A DNA stretch of 64,000 nucleotides from an uncultured Phycicoccus sp. (GCF_947495705.1 NZ_CANLZR010000003.1:186001-250000), one strand, 5' to 3'; numbered from the stretch's first letter, positions 26,274 to 35,230 are shown. Numbers and translations are program-made. Notes: generated from the sequence alone by a model not told the origin.

Positions 26274-28115
26274 GTGAGCGGGAATCTCCCCGAGGGTGTC
26301 ACGGTCCTCAAGCGACCGCAGCAGCTCGTCAGCATCCCCGACCGGGAACTGCACGACCTCCTCGAGACGGCGCGGGGGTTCTTCGCCCGCGCCGCGGAGC
26401 GCGGGTACAAGCCCGGCTACCGCCTCAATCAGGCCAAGGGGATGACCGGCGAGCACGAGGCCATCCGCGAGGTGCTGCGGCGGCTGCCTGCCGGGACGCA
26501 GTCAGTGTGGGTCCCGAGTCGCAACGTCAACGTCGACATCCTCGACGGGTTGCTCGTCCAGCCGGACGGAACCTACGTCGTCATCGAGGCCAAGTTCCAG
26601 ACCGGAGGCGGCAATCCGGTGCTCGGAACCACCAACCGGGTCGTCCTGACCGCAGACGCGGGCGGGAACGTGCAGGTGACGAAGATCAAGGGCGGCACGA
26701 CTCAGCTGTCGCGTGAATGGCTGAAGGACCGCATCGCCGAGATAAGCGCACGCGCCCGCAAGCTGGCGGGACCTGAGCGCCGTGCGGCAAAACGCCTCGC
26801 GCGGGACCTCGACGAAGCACTACGGGCGGGCCGGATCCGGGCCCTCGCGGTGTCAGTGACGGAGCAGGGCACGGTCGACGTCGTCGTGGACCGCACCCGC
26901 GAGCTGTACGGCGCCCTGGGGCAGCCGTCCGCGGCGACAGGTGGGGCGGGCTCGGGTTCCGCCGCAGAGCGGGGGGTGTCTGGCACAGAACGTGGAACGG
27001 GTTCTCGTGGCGTCGACGACGACGTCGCGACGAAGCGCTCGAGTCGGACGGCCACGTCAGTCGGCTCGGACGACGCGCCCTCGGCCGGGTCCGCACCTCG
27101 GGCGGCTGCGGCTGTCACCGACGACGTGGCAGGAGACGTCGCGAACGTGCGGACCCGAACCGGCCGGCTCGCGGGCGGCTTCCAAAAGGTGAGCCGCTTC
27201 TCACCTAAGTTCACCGGCACGGTGATCCTCGAAGTCGCCAAGGCGGTGCTCTTCGGTGCGCTCCGCGCGAAGTTGGCCAAGGTCAATCTCGAGATGACCG
27301 CCGCGTCCTACGCCCGGAACGTCTATGAGCCGTACATCGCACCCCACGTCCTGCAGGCGATCCGGCTCGGGCGCAGCGAGGAGTGGGACGTGGCGCGCCC
27401 GAAGGACGTCAACCGCTACGTCTACCTGGTGCACGGGTACGAGGTACGGATGCACCAGGAGGCTGAGACCCTCGCCGACGCCATCGTCATCGTCGGAGGC
27501 GGCTTCGAGATTGCCGAGACTCTCCAGGAGGTCCGCGCTACCCGTCCAGGTGACCTGTGGTGGCTCAGCCGCAAGACCCCACTGTCCGAGCAAGCCATCC
27601 TCGAGGTGGACAAGCGACGGAAGACCGACGAGAAGGACGTCGTCTCCTACTTCCACCGCAGAGCGACACTGGTGTACTCGCCACGTGTTGCCCAGGCATG
27701 GCGGTGGATCGACGGTGTCCAGGACGATGCGATCCGGCAGCTCAATGCGCTAGCAGCACGGCTCGAGGCCGACGGCTACGGTCCGTGGGTGGCAAAGGGG
27801 GCGTCCGCGATCGCCGAGCAGGTGAACGACGCCGCGTTCCTCGCCGCCACATGGACCGTGGAGCTCGCGCGGATCCCGCTGCCGGCGACGTACCACGCCG
27901 AGCTGAGCCGGCTTCAGCTTTCCCTGCTCCGTGGGGACGTCGGGCTGGGTCTGGCCGCGGGCTATCGCCGCGACGAGAGGGCGTTGCTCGTCGCCTATCT
28001 CGGGGTCGACCCCTTCTTGTCGCGTCGACGGATGGAGAGGGAGCTCAGGCGCAGCAAGGAGCGTGAACGCATTCGGCGCATCCAGGAAATGGCACGGCAC
28101 GCCGGGTGGCGCTAG
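26274..28115 (+). CDS. PD-(D/E)XK nuclease-like N-terminal domain protein, unknown C-terminal region
   Basis: 613 aa starting at GTG 26274. The N-terminal domain has GEHEAIREVLRRLP (Glu60), NVNVDILDGLLVQPDGTYVVIEAKF (Asp91, Glu105, Lys107) and GTTQLSREWLKDRI. Asp-x(13)-Glu-x-Lys after a beta hairpin is the restriction-endonuclease-fold signature, and QLSREWLKDRI resembles the QMS.xW(I/V).xRI element of polymorphic-toxin REase domains. A Ser/Ala/Thr-rich linker (about 220-300) precedes a C-terminal region (about 310-613) with one hydrophobic helix (FTGTVILEVAKAVLFGALRA) and the segments YLVHGYEVRMHQEAETLADAI and RRRMERELRRSKERERIRR. It is co-transcribed with the 1180-aa gene. A nuclease role is inferred only from the motif; the acidic/Lys set is intact. 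Confidence 0.6.
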   Translation: MSGNLPEGVTVLKRPQQLVSIPDRELHDLLETARGFFARAAERGYKPGYRLNQAKGMTGEHEAIREVLRRLPAGTQSVWVPSRNVNVDILDGLLVQPDGTYVVIEAKFQTGGGNPVLGTTNRVVLTADAGGNVQVTKIKGGTTQLSREWLKDRIAEISARARKLAGPERRAAKRLARDLDEALRAGRIRALAVSVTEQGTVDVVVDRTRELYGALGQPSAATGGAGSGSAAERGVSGTERGTGSRGVDDDVATKRSSRTATSVGSDDAPSAGSAPRAAAAVTDDVAGDVANVRTRTGRLAGGFQKVSRFSPKFTGTVILEVAKAVLFGALRAKLAKVNLEMTAASYARNVYEPYIAPHVLQAIRLGRSEEWDVARPKDVNRYVYLVHGYEVRMHQEAETLADAIVIVGGGFEIAETLQEVRATRPGDLWWLSRKTPLSEQAILEVDKRRKTDEKDVVSYFHRRATLVYSPRVAQAWRWIDGVQDDAIRQLNALAARLEADGYGPWVAKGASAIAEQVNDAAFLAATWTVELARIPLPATYHAELSRLQLSLLRGDVGLGLAAGYRRDERALLVAYLGVDPFLSRRRMERELRRSKERERIRRIQEMARHAGWR

Positions 28116-28292
28116 GCGGCGACCGGCGACCACCCGCACGCCGTCCACGGCAACTGACTGGATGAGACATCCATGGCGCCAGCCCACTCTGGCGGGACGG
28201 TCGCTGGTCGCTGTCGCCGGGCGGGATTGCTCCCGGGCTTCGTGCAGGGCTGCGGACCTCGCGCCGGAGCGGCTGATCGGCCGGACGGAGCC

Positions 28293-29387
28293 ATGAGACC
28301 GGGGATACTCGAGGTCATGACGAGGGCAGGAGGACCCGAGGCCGGTCCGGCCCGGTCCGGCGGCGAGGCCGCGGCGCCCGATGTCACGTTGCGCATGGTG
28401 GCCGCTCACGCGGGGGTCTCGAAGTCCGTCGTCTCGCGGGTCCTGCAGGACTCCCCGCACGTTAGCCCGGCCCGGCGGGACGCGGTGCTCGCGGCGATCG
28501 AGGAGCTCGGCTACCGGCCCAACAGCTTGGCGCGCAGCCTGACGCAGCGCCGCACCCACATCGTCGGAGTCCTGCTGCACGACATCCGCCAGCCGTGGTT
28601 CACGGACGTGATGGAAGGCGTCAGCGTCGGGCTGACCTCCGCCGGGCTGCTGCCGTTCATCGCCGATGGCCGACTCGACCGGCGGCTCGACCAGCGCGTC
28701 GTCAGCTCCTTCATGGACCTGCGCCTCGACGGCCTGATCCTCGCCGGCACCACCCCCGAGGCGCCGGAGCTCATCGACGCCGTTGCGCGGATCCCCAGCG
28801 TCGTCCTCGGCGGCCGTGACATCCGGCACGACCGGGTCGATGTCGTCGCCCAGGACGACCTGGCCGGAGCCGCCGCGGCGATGGACCACCTCGGGGCGCT
28901 CGGCCACCGTCGCATCCACCACGTCGCCGGCGACCTGGGCCGCGGCTTCGACCTGCGCCGGGAGGCGTACCTGGCCTGGATGCGGAAGCGCCGTCTGGTT
29001 CGCCAGGCCCGCATCGAGACCGACGAGACCACCGAGGCCGGGGGGTACGCCGCCGCTCGGCGGCTGCTGGCGGTACCGGCGGAGTCACGAGCGACCGCGA
29101 TCTTCGCCGGCTGCGACGCCGCCGCCGTCGGTGTCCTCGCCGCCGTTCGCGATGCGGGCCTCGCCGTCCCCGAGCAGATCTCGGTGATGGGCTTCGACGG
29201 GACGTATCTCGGTGCGGCGCAGCACATCCGCCTCAGCACCGTGGACACGGACATCGTGGGGATGGGGCGCCTGGCGGCGGAGCGCCTGGTATCGCGCATC
29301 GCCGACCCGCGGCGCGCTGCCGTCGAGACCCTGCTCGTGCCGACGGTCCTCCCGCGCTCGACCACCGGGCCGGCGCCTGCCGGTTAG
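28293..29387 (+). CDS. LacI-family transcriptional repressor
   Basis: 364 aa. The N-terminal HTH is TLRMVAAHAGVSKSVVSRVLQ, followed by the hinge GYRPNSLARSL and a periplasmic-binding-type effector domain (HIVGVLLHDIRQPWFTDVMEG, GYAAARRLLA, FAGCDAAAVGVLAAVRDAGL, SVMGFDGTYLG). Start 28293 has GGAG 5 bases upstream; ATG 28317 is possible. It is followed by two palindromes and a sugar oxidoreductase/isomerase pair which it very likely represses. Confidence 0.88.
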   Translation: MRPGILEVMTRAGGPEAGPARSGGEAAAPDVTLRMVAAHAGVSKSVVSRVLQDSPHVSPARRDAVLAAIEELGYRPNSLARSLTQRRTHIVGVLLHDIRQPWFTDVMEGVSVGLTSAGLLPFIADGRLDRRLDQRVVSSFMDLRLDGLILAGTTPEAPELIDAVARIPSVVLGGRDIRHDRVDVVAQDDLAGAAAAMDHLGALGHRRIHHVAGDLGRGFDLRREAYLAWMRKRRLVRQARIETDETTEAGGYAAARRLLAVPAESRATAIFAGCDAAAVGVLAAVRDAGLAVPEQISVMGFDGTYLGAAQHIRLSTVDTDIVGMGRLAAERLVSRIADPRRAAVETLLVPTVLPRSTTGPAPAG

Positions 29388-29424
29388 CCCCGGCCGACCC
29401 GGCCGACCCGGCCGATCGAGCAAA

Positions 29425-29442
29425 TGTCAGCATATGCAGACA
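29425..29442. promoter_or_regulatory. 18-bp near-perfect palindrome, second operator candidate
   Basis: TGTCAGCATATGCAGACA is palindromic except for one pair of positions (A and A where T would be expected). It lies 5 bases upstream of the TTGACA box of the oxidoreductase promoter. Its centre (GCATATGC) differs from the CG-centred LacI site, so a different factor may bind it. Confidence 0.55.
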
Positions 29443-29447
29443 AGCCA

Positions 29448-29477
29448 TTGACATGAGGATGGGACCGGTCCCATGCT
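29448..29477 (+). promoter_or_regulatory. Sigma70-type promoter with LacI operator between -35 and -10
   Basis: TTGACA at 29448-29453 and CATGCT at 29472-29477 are 18 bases apart. The spacer is filled by a perfect 16-bp palindrome, ATGGGACCGGTCCCAT (29459-29474), with the central CG expected of LacI-family operators. It resembles the GGGA..TCCC sites of actinobacterial sugar repressors. Repressor bound here would block RNA polymerase directly. The first gene of the controlled pair starts about 70 bases downstream. Confidence 0.8.
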
Positions 29478-29544
29478 GAGTGCAGCGCACTGCTGACCAC
29501 TGCCAGACGGGCCACGCCCGGCCCCAGAAGAGAGGCCCACTCGC

Positions 29545-30726
29545 ATGTCTTCCCCGTCCCTCGGTGTGGCCGTCATCGGCGCCGGCATGGTCGGCCGCGC
29601 GCACTGCGCCGGCTACCGCTCCGCCACCCAGCTGTACGACCTCGACCTGCCCGACGTGCGGCTCGTCGCCGTCGCCGACGCCCACGAGCCGTTCGCCCTC
29701 GACGCGGCCAAGCGATTCGGCTACGAGCGCGCCGTGACCTCCTGGCAGGACATCGTGGAGGCCGACGACATCGACGTCGTGTCCGTCGCCATCGCCAACG
29801 AGCTGCACCGGCCGGTCGTCGAGGCGCTGCTCGCCGCCGGCAAGCACGTGCTGTGCGAGAAGCCGCTGGCTCCGTCGGTCGAGGACGCCCGGGCGATGGT
29901 CGCGGCCGCCGACGCTGCCGACAGCCAGTCCGGTGTCGGGTTCTCGTTCCGCCGCACACCCGCCATCAACGCCATCCGCGCGCAGGTGGAGGCCGGCGGC
30001 ATCGGCGAGCTGCGGCACTTCAACGGGCACTACTGGTGCGACTACGCCCTCAACGCCGACGCGCCGATCAGCTGGCGCTACAAGGGCGGCCCGGGCAGCG
30101 GCGCGCTGGCCGACATCGGCAGCCACATGATCGACCTCGGGGAGTACGTCTGCGGGCCGATCACGAGCGTCAGCGGCGGCACCTTCCAGACCTTCACGAC
30201 CACCCGCCCGGTGCCGGTCGGTGCCGTCGTCGGGCACGCCGCCGGCGGTGCGGTGAGCGCCGAACGCGACACCGTCGACAACGAGGACATCGCCACCTTC
30301 ACCGCCACCTTCGCCAACGGCGCGGTCGGCACCTTCTCGATCTCGCGCGTCGCCCACGGGCGCCCGAACGGCCTCGGCTTCGAGGTGTTCGGGTCCACGG
30401 GCATGGCGGGGTTCGACCTCGACCATCCGGGGGTCTTCACCTTCGCGGACCAGGGGCCCGGAGCCGAGACCAACGGCGTCCGCGAGGTGCTCCTCGGCCC
30501 TCAGCACCCCGGCCTGACCCGTGGCCTGGCGATGGACTTCCCGTCGGTCGGCTACGGGCAGAACGACCTCTTCGCCTGGCAGTCCCGGGCCTTCCTCGAC
30601 CAGGTGGCCGGTGTGGGGAAGATCCCGCCCGTGCCCTCGCTGCGCCACGGACTACACAACATGGAGGTCCTCGCGGCCGTCACCCGGTCCGCCCTCCACG
30701 GCGGCACCGCCGTCACCCTCTCCTGA
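29545..30726 (+). CDS. Gfo/Idh/MocA-family NAD(P)-dependent sugar oxidoreductase
   Basis: 393 aa. Rossmann opening LGVAVIGAGMVGRAHCAGY, the EKP motif in VLCEKPLAPSVEDA, and the C-terminal catalytic segment ALADIGSHMIDLGEYVCGP (D-x-G-x-H). Members oxidise sugars, inositols or their derivatives. It directly follows the LacI-controlled promoter and precedes an isomerase by 17 bases; substrate not predictable. Confidence 0.9.
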   Translation: MSSPSLGVAVIGAGMVGRAHCAGYRSATQLYDLDLPDVRLVAVADAHEPFALDAAKRFGYERAVTSWQDIVEADDIDVVSVAIANELHRPVVEALLAAGKHVLCEKPLAPSVEDARAMVAAADAADSQSGVGFSFRRTPAINAIRAQVEAGGIGELRHFNGHYWCDYALNADAPISWRYKGGPGSGALADIGSHMIDLGEYVCGPITSVSGGTFQTFTTTRPVPVGAVVGHAAGGAVSAERDTVDNEDIATFTATFANGAVGTFSISRVAHGRPNGLGFEVFGSTGMAGFDLDHPGVFTFADQGPGAETNGVREVLLGPQHPGLTRGLAMDFPSVGYGQNDLFAWQSRAFLDQVAGVGKIPPVPSLRHGLHNMEVLAAVTRSALHGGTAVTLS

Positions 30727-30743
30727 CCCGACAAGGACCTGCC

Positions 30744-31736
30744 ATGAAGCTCGGCGCGTACACCGCCTGCCTCCACGACCACACCCTCCCCGACGCCCTC
30801 GACGTCCTGTCCGGCCTGGGGCTGACCTCGGCGGAGGTCAACTCCGGGGGTTTCATCCCCTCCCCGCACTGCCCGGTCGACGGGCTGCTCGCCTCCGCCG
30901 GCCAGCGTGAGGAGTACCTCGGGATCTTCGCCGAGAAGGGCGTGGAGCTCACCGGGCTGAACTGCAACGGCAACCCGCTCAATCCGCTGCCCGGCGTCGG
31001 CCCCAAGCACGCCGACGATCTGCGCCGCACCATCCAGCTGGCCGGCCGGCTCGGGGTGGAGCACGTCGTCACGATGTCGGGCAGCCCCGGCTCCGACCCC
31101 GACGCGAAGTACCCCTCCTGGGTCGTCAACGCCTGGGACAACGTCTACATGGACGTCCTGGACTACCAGTGGTCGGTCGCCGTGCCCTTCTGGAAGGAGA
31201 TCGACGCCCTCGCCCGCGACAACGGGGTCAAGGTGGCGATCGAGCTGCACCCGCAGAACCTCGTCTTCAACGTGCCGACCATCGAGCGCCTCGTCGAGGC
31301 GACCGGCGCCACGAACGTCGGTGTCGAGATGGACACCTCGCACCTGATGTGGCAGCAGATGGACGTGCCCACCGTCATCCGGCGCCTCGGCTCGCTCGTC
31401 TACTTCGCCGCCGCCAAGGACGTCGCACTCTTCGACGGGGTCAAGACCAAGGGCGTGCTCGACAACGAGTTCACCCGCGTGCCCGCCGACGACCCGGACA
31501 AGGTGCCGACCGGCTACGGCCACTGGTGCAACGCCTGGCCCGAGGACCCCGCCTGGCGCTTCGTCGCCGTCGGTGTGGGCCACCCCGTGGAGTACTGGGT
31601 CGAGGTGCTGCGGGCGCTGCGTGAGGTCGACCCCGACATCACCGTCAACATCGAGCACGAGGACGCGTCGATGTCCGTGCTCGACGGCCTCGGCGCTGCG
31701 GCCCGGACGCTGCACGAGGCGGCCTCCCGGCTCTGA
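30744..31736 (+). CDS. Xylose-isomerase-like TIM-barrel sugar isomerase/epimerase
   Basis: 330 aa of the AP_endonuc_2 fold. Metal ligands are visible in VKVAIELHPQNLVFN (Glu), VGVEMDTSHLMWQQMD (Asp, His), YFAAAKD and ITVNIEHED (Glu). Typical products are ketose/aldose or keto-inositol isomerisation. An AAGGA site lies before ATG 30744, and the short gap to the Gfo/Idh/MocA gene indicates one transcript, the usual pairing for these families. Confidence 0.88.
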   Translation: MKLGAYTACLHDHTLPDALDVLSGLGLTSAEVNSGGFIPSPHCPVDGLLASAGQREEYLGIFAEKGVELTGLNCNGNPLNPLPGVGPKHADDLRRTIQLAGRLGVEHVVTMSGSPGSDPDAKYPSWVVNAWDNVYMDVLDYQWSVAVPFWKEIDALARDNGVKVAIELHPQNLVFNVPTIERLVEATGATNVGVEMDTSHLMWQQMDVPTVIRRLGSLVYFAAAKDVALFDGVKTKGVLDNEFTRVPADDPDKVPTGYGHWCNAWPEDPAWRFVAVGVGHPVEYWVEVLRALREVDPDITVNIEHEDASMSVLDGLGAAARTLHEAASRL

Positions 31737-31739
31737 CGC

Positions 31740-32183
31740 TCACCCGCCGGGCAGCGGCGTTCCCCGTGTCAGGAAGTCCGTGAGCGCCCGGCGGGACACG
31801 GCCTCCGTCGTCTGCAGGAGCTGATCCTCGGGCGAGGCGTTCTCGCGCAGGTGACGGCTCACCTCCCGCACCAGGGCCTCCACGTCGGCCGCGGGCACGG
31901 CACCGGCGTACCCCAGAGCGAGGCGCGCTCCGAGCGCCCGCTCCGCGTCGCTCAGCCCGGTGGCCGCGGGCGGGAGGACCAGCGTCTGCTGCGCCGTCGC
32001 CGACGCCTCTGCGCTCGCCGACGCGGCGGGGCCCGTGACGAGGGCCGAGACGACGAGCATCACTGCCGCCGCGGCCCTCCGGCCCCGGGGCACGAGCGCG
32101 CCCAGTCGGTTCCGCAGCGACCGGTGGGACCTCGACGGTGCCGGCGGCGCGGCCGCAGGGGTGGAACGGCGGAGCAGGGCCAT
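31740..32183 (-). CDS. Small exported protein of unknown function
   Basis: 147 aa. A basic start (RSLRNRLGALVPRGRR) and a hydrophobic segment AAAAVMLVVSALVTGPAASASA look like a signal peptide with an A-x-A cleavage site. The mature part is a helical domain of about 85 residues (TGLSDAERALGARLALGY ... DFLTRGTPLPGG). No known motif. It converges on the isomerase with 3 bases between stops. ATG at 32183 is chosen over 32201. Confidence 0.55.
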   Translation of the reverse strand: MALLRRSTPAAAPPAPSRSHRSLRNRLGALVPRGRRAAAAVMLVVSALVTGPAASASAEASATAQQTLVLPPAATGLSDAERALGARLALGYAGAVPAADVEALVREVSRHLRENASPEDQLLQTTEAVSRRALTDFLTRGTPLPGG

Positions 32184-32356
32184 CACCCGAGAGTCCCGCA
32201 CGTCCCTGTCGGGAGTCTCTGTCCCTCCTGTGGATCGCCACGGAGGAGCAGACCCCGAGCGGCCGCCCCGGCAGGTCGCCCGGGCGGCCGCTCGCTGCGT
32301 CGACGCTCAGCCGACCGGTACCGCGGGGTCCGACGACGGGCGGGGTCGGCGCCGCG

Positions 32357-33751
32357 TCAGCTGGGCTTGGGAGCGCCTGGACGGGCGTACCGCACCCAGG
32401 TGATGCCGACGCACATGACGGCCCAGGCGATGCCGGCCGAGTAGAAGGCGACCGGCCCCAACGTCGTGACGCCGATGCCGAAGAAGAACGGCCCGAAGGC
32501 GGCGATCGCGGCGGTCCAGCCGATGACCCCGCCGGCCTGCCGGCGCTCGAAGATCATCGGCATCTGCTTGAAGGTCGAGGCGTTGCCGATGCCGCTGAAG
32601 AGGAAGATCGCGAGCATCCCGTAGAGGAACTGCCGGAAGCCGGCGTCCAGCGCCGCGGCCGAGGACACGTCAGGGGTGAGCGCCGGGATCGTGTAGGCGA
32701 TCGAGGCGATGAGACCGAGGCCGGAGATCAGGGTCCACTTCGCGCCGCCCATCCGGTCGGTCAGCGGTGAGAAGGCCACCCGGGCACCGGCGCCGATGAG
32801 CGGGCCGAGGAAGACGAACTTCACGACGTCGGGCACCGCGTAGCCCTCGACGAGGAGCGTGGCGTCGGCCCCGGCGCCCTGGACGATGGCGTCGTTGCCG
32901 ATGCCGTACAGGTTGGCCATGAGCAGGCCGAACTGCGCGGCCAGGCCCGAGAAGGTCCCGAAGGTCATGATGTAGAGCAGCGTCATCCACCAGGTGTCCT
33001 GGTTGCCGAAGATGTCGAACTGCTGGCGGAAGTTCGCCTTGACGGGCACCGAGCGGAGCATCGTCCACGCGAGGATCGCGCCGACCACCATGAGCGGGAT
33101 CCACACGAAGGCCGCGTTCTGGTACCAGACCGTCACGGGGGCCTGGCCGGGCTGGGTCAGCTGCTGGCTGCCACCGAAGACCGCCAGCGCCGACAGCGCG
33201 ATGAGGTAGGGGGTGAGGAGCTGGACGAGGGAGACCCCGAAGTTGCCGATCCCGGCCTGCAGGCCGAGCGCCGTGCCCTGCATGCGGCGCGGGAAGAAGT
33301 ACGACGTGCTCGGCATGAACCCGGAGAAGGCGCCGCCGCCGATGCCCGCGAGGAAGGCCAGCACCATGAGCTCCCAGTAGGGCGCGGTGGGGGACTGCAC
33401 CCGCACCCCCCACCCGAGGGTGGAGGCGATGAGCAGCAGGCTGGTCAGCGACACCATCCGCCGGGTCCCCAGCATCGGCGGCAGGACCATCCACACGAGC
33501 CGCAGCAGTCCCGCGGCCAGGCCCGGCATCGCCGCCATCCAGTACAGCTGGTTCTTGGTGAAGTCGTACCCGAGGGCGTTGAGCTTGGGGATGATCGCGC
33601 TCGGCAGGAACCACGCCACGAAGGCGAGGGTGAGGCAGAACGTGGTGATCCACAGGGTGCGCCAGGCGAGCGACTTGTCCCACGTCTCCTCGTTCTCGGG
33701 GTCCCAGGACTCCAGCCAGCCGCCGGGGTTCTTCGCGGTCGAGGTGCTCAT
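32357..33751 (-). CDS. narK: NarK-type nitrate/nitrite transporter (MFS), second copy
   Basis: 464 aa, about 12 helices. GIGGGAFSGFMPSTSYFFPRRMQGTALGLQAG matches the nitrate-signature region of NarK (G-rich, with conserved Phe). The N-terminal extension DPENEETWDKSLAWRTLWITTF is typical of the NarK2-like group found beside actinobacterial nar genes. It starts 27 bases after the first narK and shares its transcript. AGGAGTG precedes the ATG. It would export nitrite or exchange nitrate for nitrite in nitrate respiration. Confidence 0.88.
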   Translation of the reverse strand: MSTSTAKNPGGWLESWDPENEETWDKSLAWRTLWITTFCLTLAFVAWFLPSAIIPKLNALGYDFTKNQLYWMAAMPGLAAGLLRLVWMVLPPMLGTRRMVSLTSLLLIASTLGWGVRVQSPTAPYWELMVLAFLAGIGGGAFSGFMPSTSYFFPRRMQGTALGLQAGIGNFGVSLVQLLTPYLIALSALAVFGGSQQLTQPGQAPVTVWYQNAAFVWIPLMVVGAILAWTMLRSVPVKANFRQQFDIFGNQDTWWMTLLYIMTFGTFSGLAAQFGLLMANLYGIGNDAIVQGAGADATLLVEGYAVPDVVKFVFLGPLIGAGARVAFSPLTDRMGGAKWTLISGLGLIASIAYTIPALTPDVSSAAALDAGFRQFLYGMLAIFLFSGIGNASTFKQMPMIFERRQAGGVIGWTAAIAAFGPFFFGIGVTTLGPVAFYSAGIAWAVMCVGITWVRYARPGAPKPS

Positions 33752-33778
33752 GTCGTCACTCCTGGGGATGCGAGGCGG

Positions 33779-35137
33779 TCAGCGGGCGGCTGTGGGGGTG
33801 GTGGTCTCGAGCTGCCGGGCGAGCTCGGGGGACTCGCCGTGCAGCATCCGCAGGACGGTCCAGTGCATCCACAGCGCGCAGGCGGCGATGAGGAGGAAGA
33901 GCACGAAGAACGTGGACGTCGGGAAGCCCGACCACGCCTTGGTGTACGCGAACAGCGGCGGGAGGAAGAAGCCGCCGAGCCCGCCGAGCATCCCGACGAG
34001 TCCGCCGACGGAGCCGACGTTCTCGGGGAAGTACTCGGGGATGTGCTTGTAGACCGCGGCCTTGCCGACGCCCATCGCGCTGCCGAGGATGACCAGGAGG
34101 ATGGTGAACGGGACGATCCCGAGCGAGTAGGCGAGGTGGGAGGTCTCGCGGCCGTCGGCGTGGTCGATGACGATGTGCCCGTTCGGCATCATAAGCAGGG
34201 CCGAGGCGCCGAGCATGACGCCGAAGACCCAGTACATGACCCGGCGGGCGCCCCAGCGGTCCGAGAACCACCCGCCGAGCGGGCGCAGCAGCGAGGCCGG
34301 GAAGATGTAGAGCGCGGTCAGCAGCCCGGCCACGGTGAGGGTGACCCCGAAGTTGTCGACGTAGTACTTCGGCAGCCAGGCCGCGAGGGCGACGTAGGCG
34401 CCGAAGAAGGCGACGTAGTAGAGGCTGAACCGCCAGACCCGGATCTGCCGCAGGGGCGCGAGCTGGGCGGAGAGAGTGGAGGACCGCCCGGGCATCTTGT
34501 CGTCCGACGGGGTGCCGAACCACAGCGCCGCGGCCATGACGAGCAGGAGCCCGGCGTAGATGACGGGCACGAGCCGCCAGCCGCCCTCGAGCGTCCCGCC
34601 GAGGTACATCGCGCCCGCCGTGCCCGCGATCAGCGGTGGGCCGATGAACTTGGTGACCGACGCCCCGACGTTGCCGGCGCCGAAGAGACCGAGGGCGAAC
34701 CCCTGGTGCTCCCGGGGCTGCCACGCGGCGTTCCAGGCGATGCCCGAGCTGAACGAGTTGCCCGCGAACCCGACGAGGAAGGCGAGGGCGAGGATCGCCC
34801 CGTAGCTCTCGGCCTGGGCGACGAACCAGGCGGGGATCGCGGTGAGGACGAGGAGGGAGGTCATCACCTTCCGTCCGCCGATCCGGTCGGTGAGCATCCC
34901 GGCGGGGAGCCGCCACAGCGAGCCGTTCAGGACGGCGACCGCGCTGATCCAGGCGAGCTCGGTGTCGGAGAGCCCCAGCTCCTTCTGGATCGGGACGCCG
35001 AGGATGCCGAACATCAGCCAGGCGGCGAACATCAGGGTGAACGCGGTGGTCGAGAGCCACAGGACGCGGCCGGCTCCGGGGTGCCCGGCCGGGGCCGGGG
35101 GAGGGCCGGGCCGCACGCCCGTCGTGGATGCGGTCAT
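33779..35137 (-). CDS. narK: NarK-type nitrate/nitrite transporter (MFS), first copy
   Basis: 452 aa, about 12 helices. VGFAGNSFSSGIAWNAAWQPREHQGFALGLFGAGNVGAS is the first nitrate signature; the second appears around GGLVGMLGGLGGFFLPPLF. It is clearly a different subgroup from the neighbouring copy (NarK1-like H+/nitrate symport is the likely role). GGAGGAG sits 3 bases before ATG 35137; the ATG at 35164 is rejected. It is divergent from the Cys-rich regulator, pointing to a shared control region. Confidence 0.87.
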   Translation of the reverse strand: MTASTTGVRPGPPPAPAGHPGAGRVLWLSTTAFTLMFAAWLMFGILGVPIQKELGLSDTELAWISAVAVLNGSLWRLPAGMLTDRIGGRKVMTSLLVLTAIPAWFVAQAESYGAILALAFLVGFAGNSFSSGIAWNAAWQPREHQGFALGLFGAGNVGASVTKFIGPPLIAGTAGAMYLGGTLEGGWRLVPVIYAGLLLVMAAALWFGTPSDDKMPGRSSTLSAQLAPLRQIRVWRFSLYYVAFFGAYVALAAWLPKYYVDNFGVTLTVAGLLTALYIFPASLLRPLGGWFSDRWGARRVMYWVFGVMLGASALLMMPNGHIVIDHADGRETSHLAYSLGIVPFTILLVILGSAMGVGKAAVYKHIPEYFPENVGSVGGLVGMLGGLGGFFLPPLFAYTKAWSGFPTSTFFVLFLLIAACALWMHWTVLRMLHGESPELARQLETTTPTAAR

Positions 35138-35215
35138 CGGCTCCTCCATTTGGCGGACGTTCATCCTCTAAATCGTGACGGCGGCACCGTACCGCTCTCA
35201 CGGTCCGCTCGTCAA

Positions 35216-35230
35216 ACTACGGCCGGTAGT
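35216..35230. promoter_or_regulatory. Short palindrome in the narK/regulator divergent region
   Basis: ACTAC-GGCCG-GTAGT lies between the narK start and the regulator start. The 193-base gap also has CTAAAT elements next to each start (near 35167 and 35334). These are candidate operator sequences for the Fe-S-type regulator; a TTATATAG near 35313 could be its -10. The arms are short, so this is tentative. Confidence 0.35.

Noticed and set aside
28173-28292. Longer N terminus for the LacI protein
   Set aside because: The extra 40 residues precede the HTH with no conserved pattern. Start 28293 has a GGAG at suitable distance.
20793-28300. Integrated mobile island at tRNA-Arg
   Set aside because: Tested by looking for a second copy of the tRNA 3' end and for an integrase; I found neither. 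Codon use in the first gene is less GC-biased, but that alone does not prove transfer.
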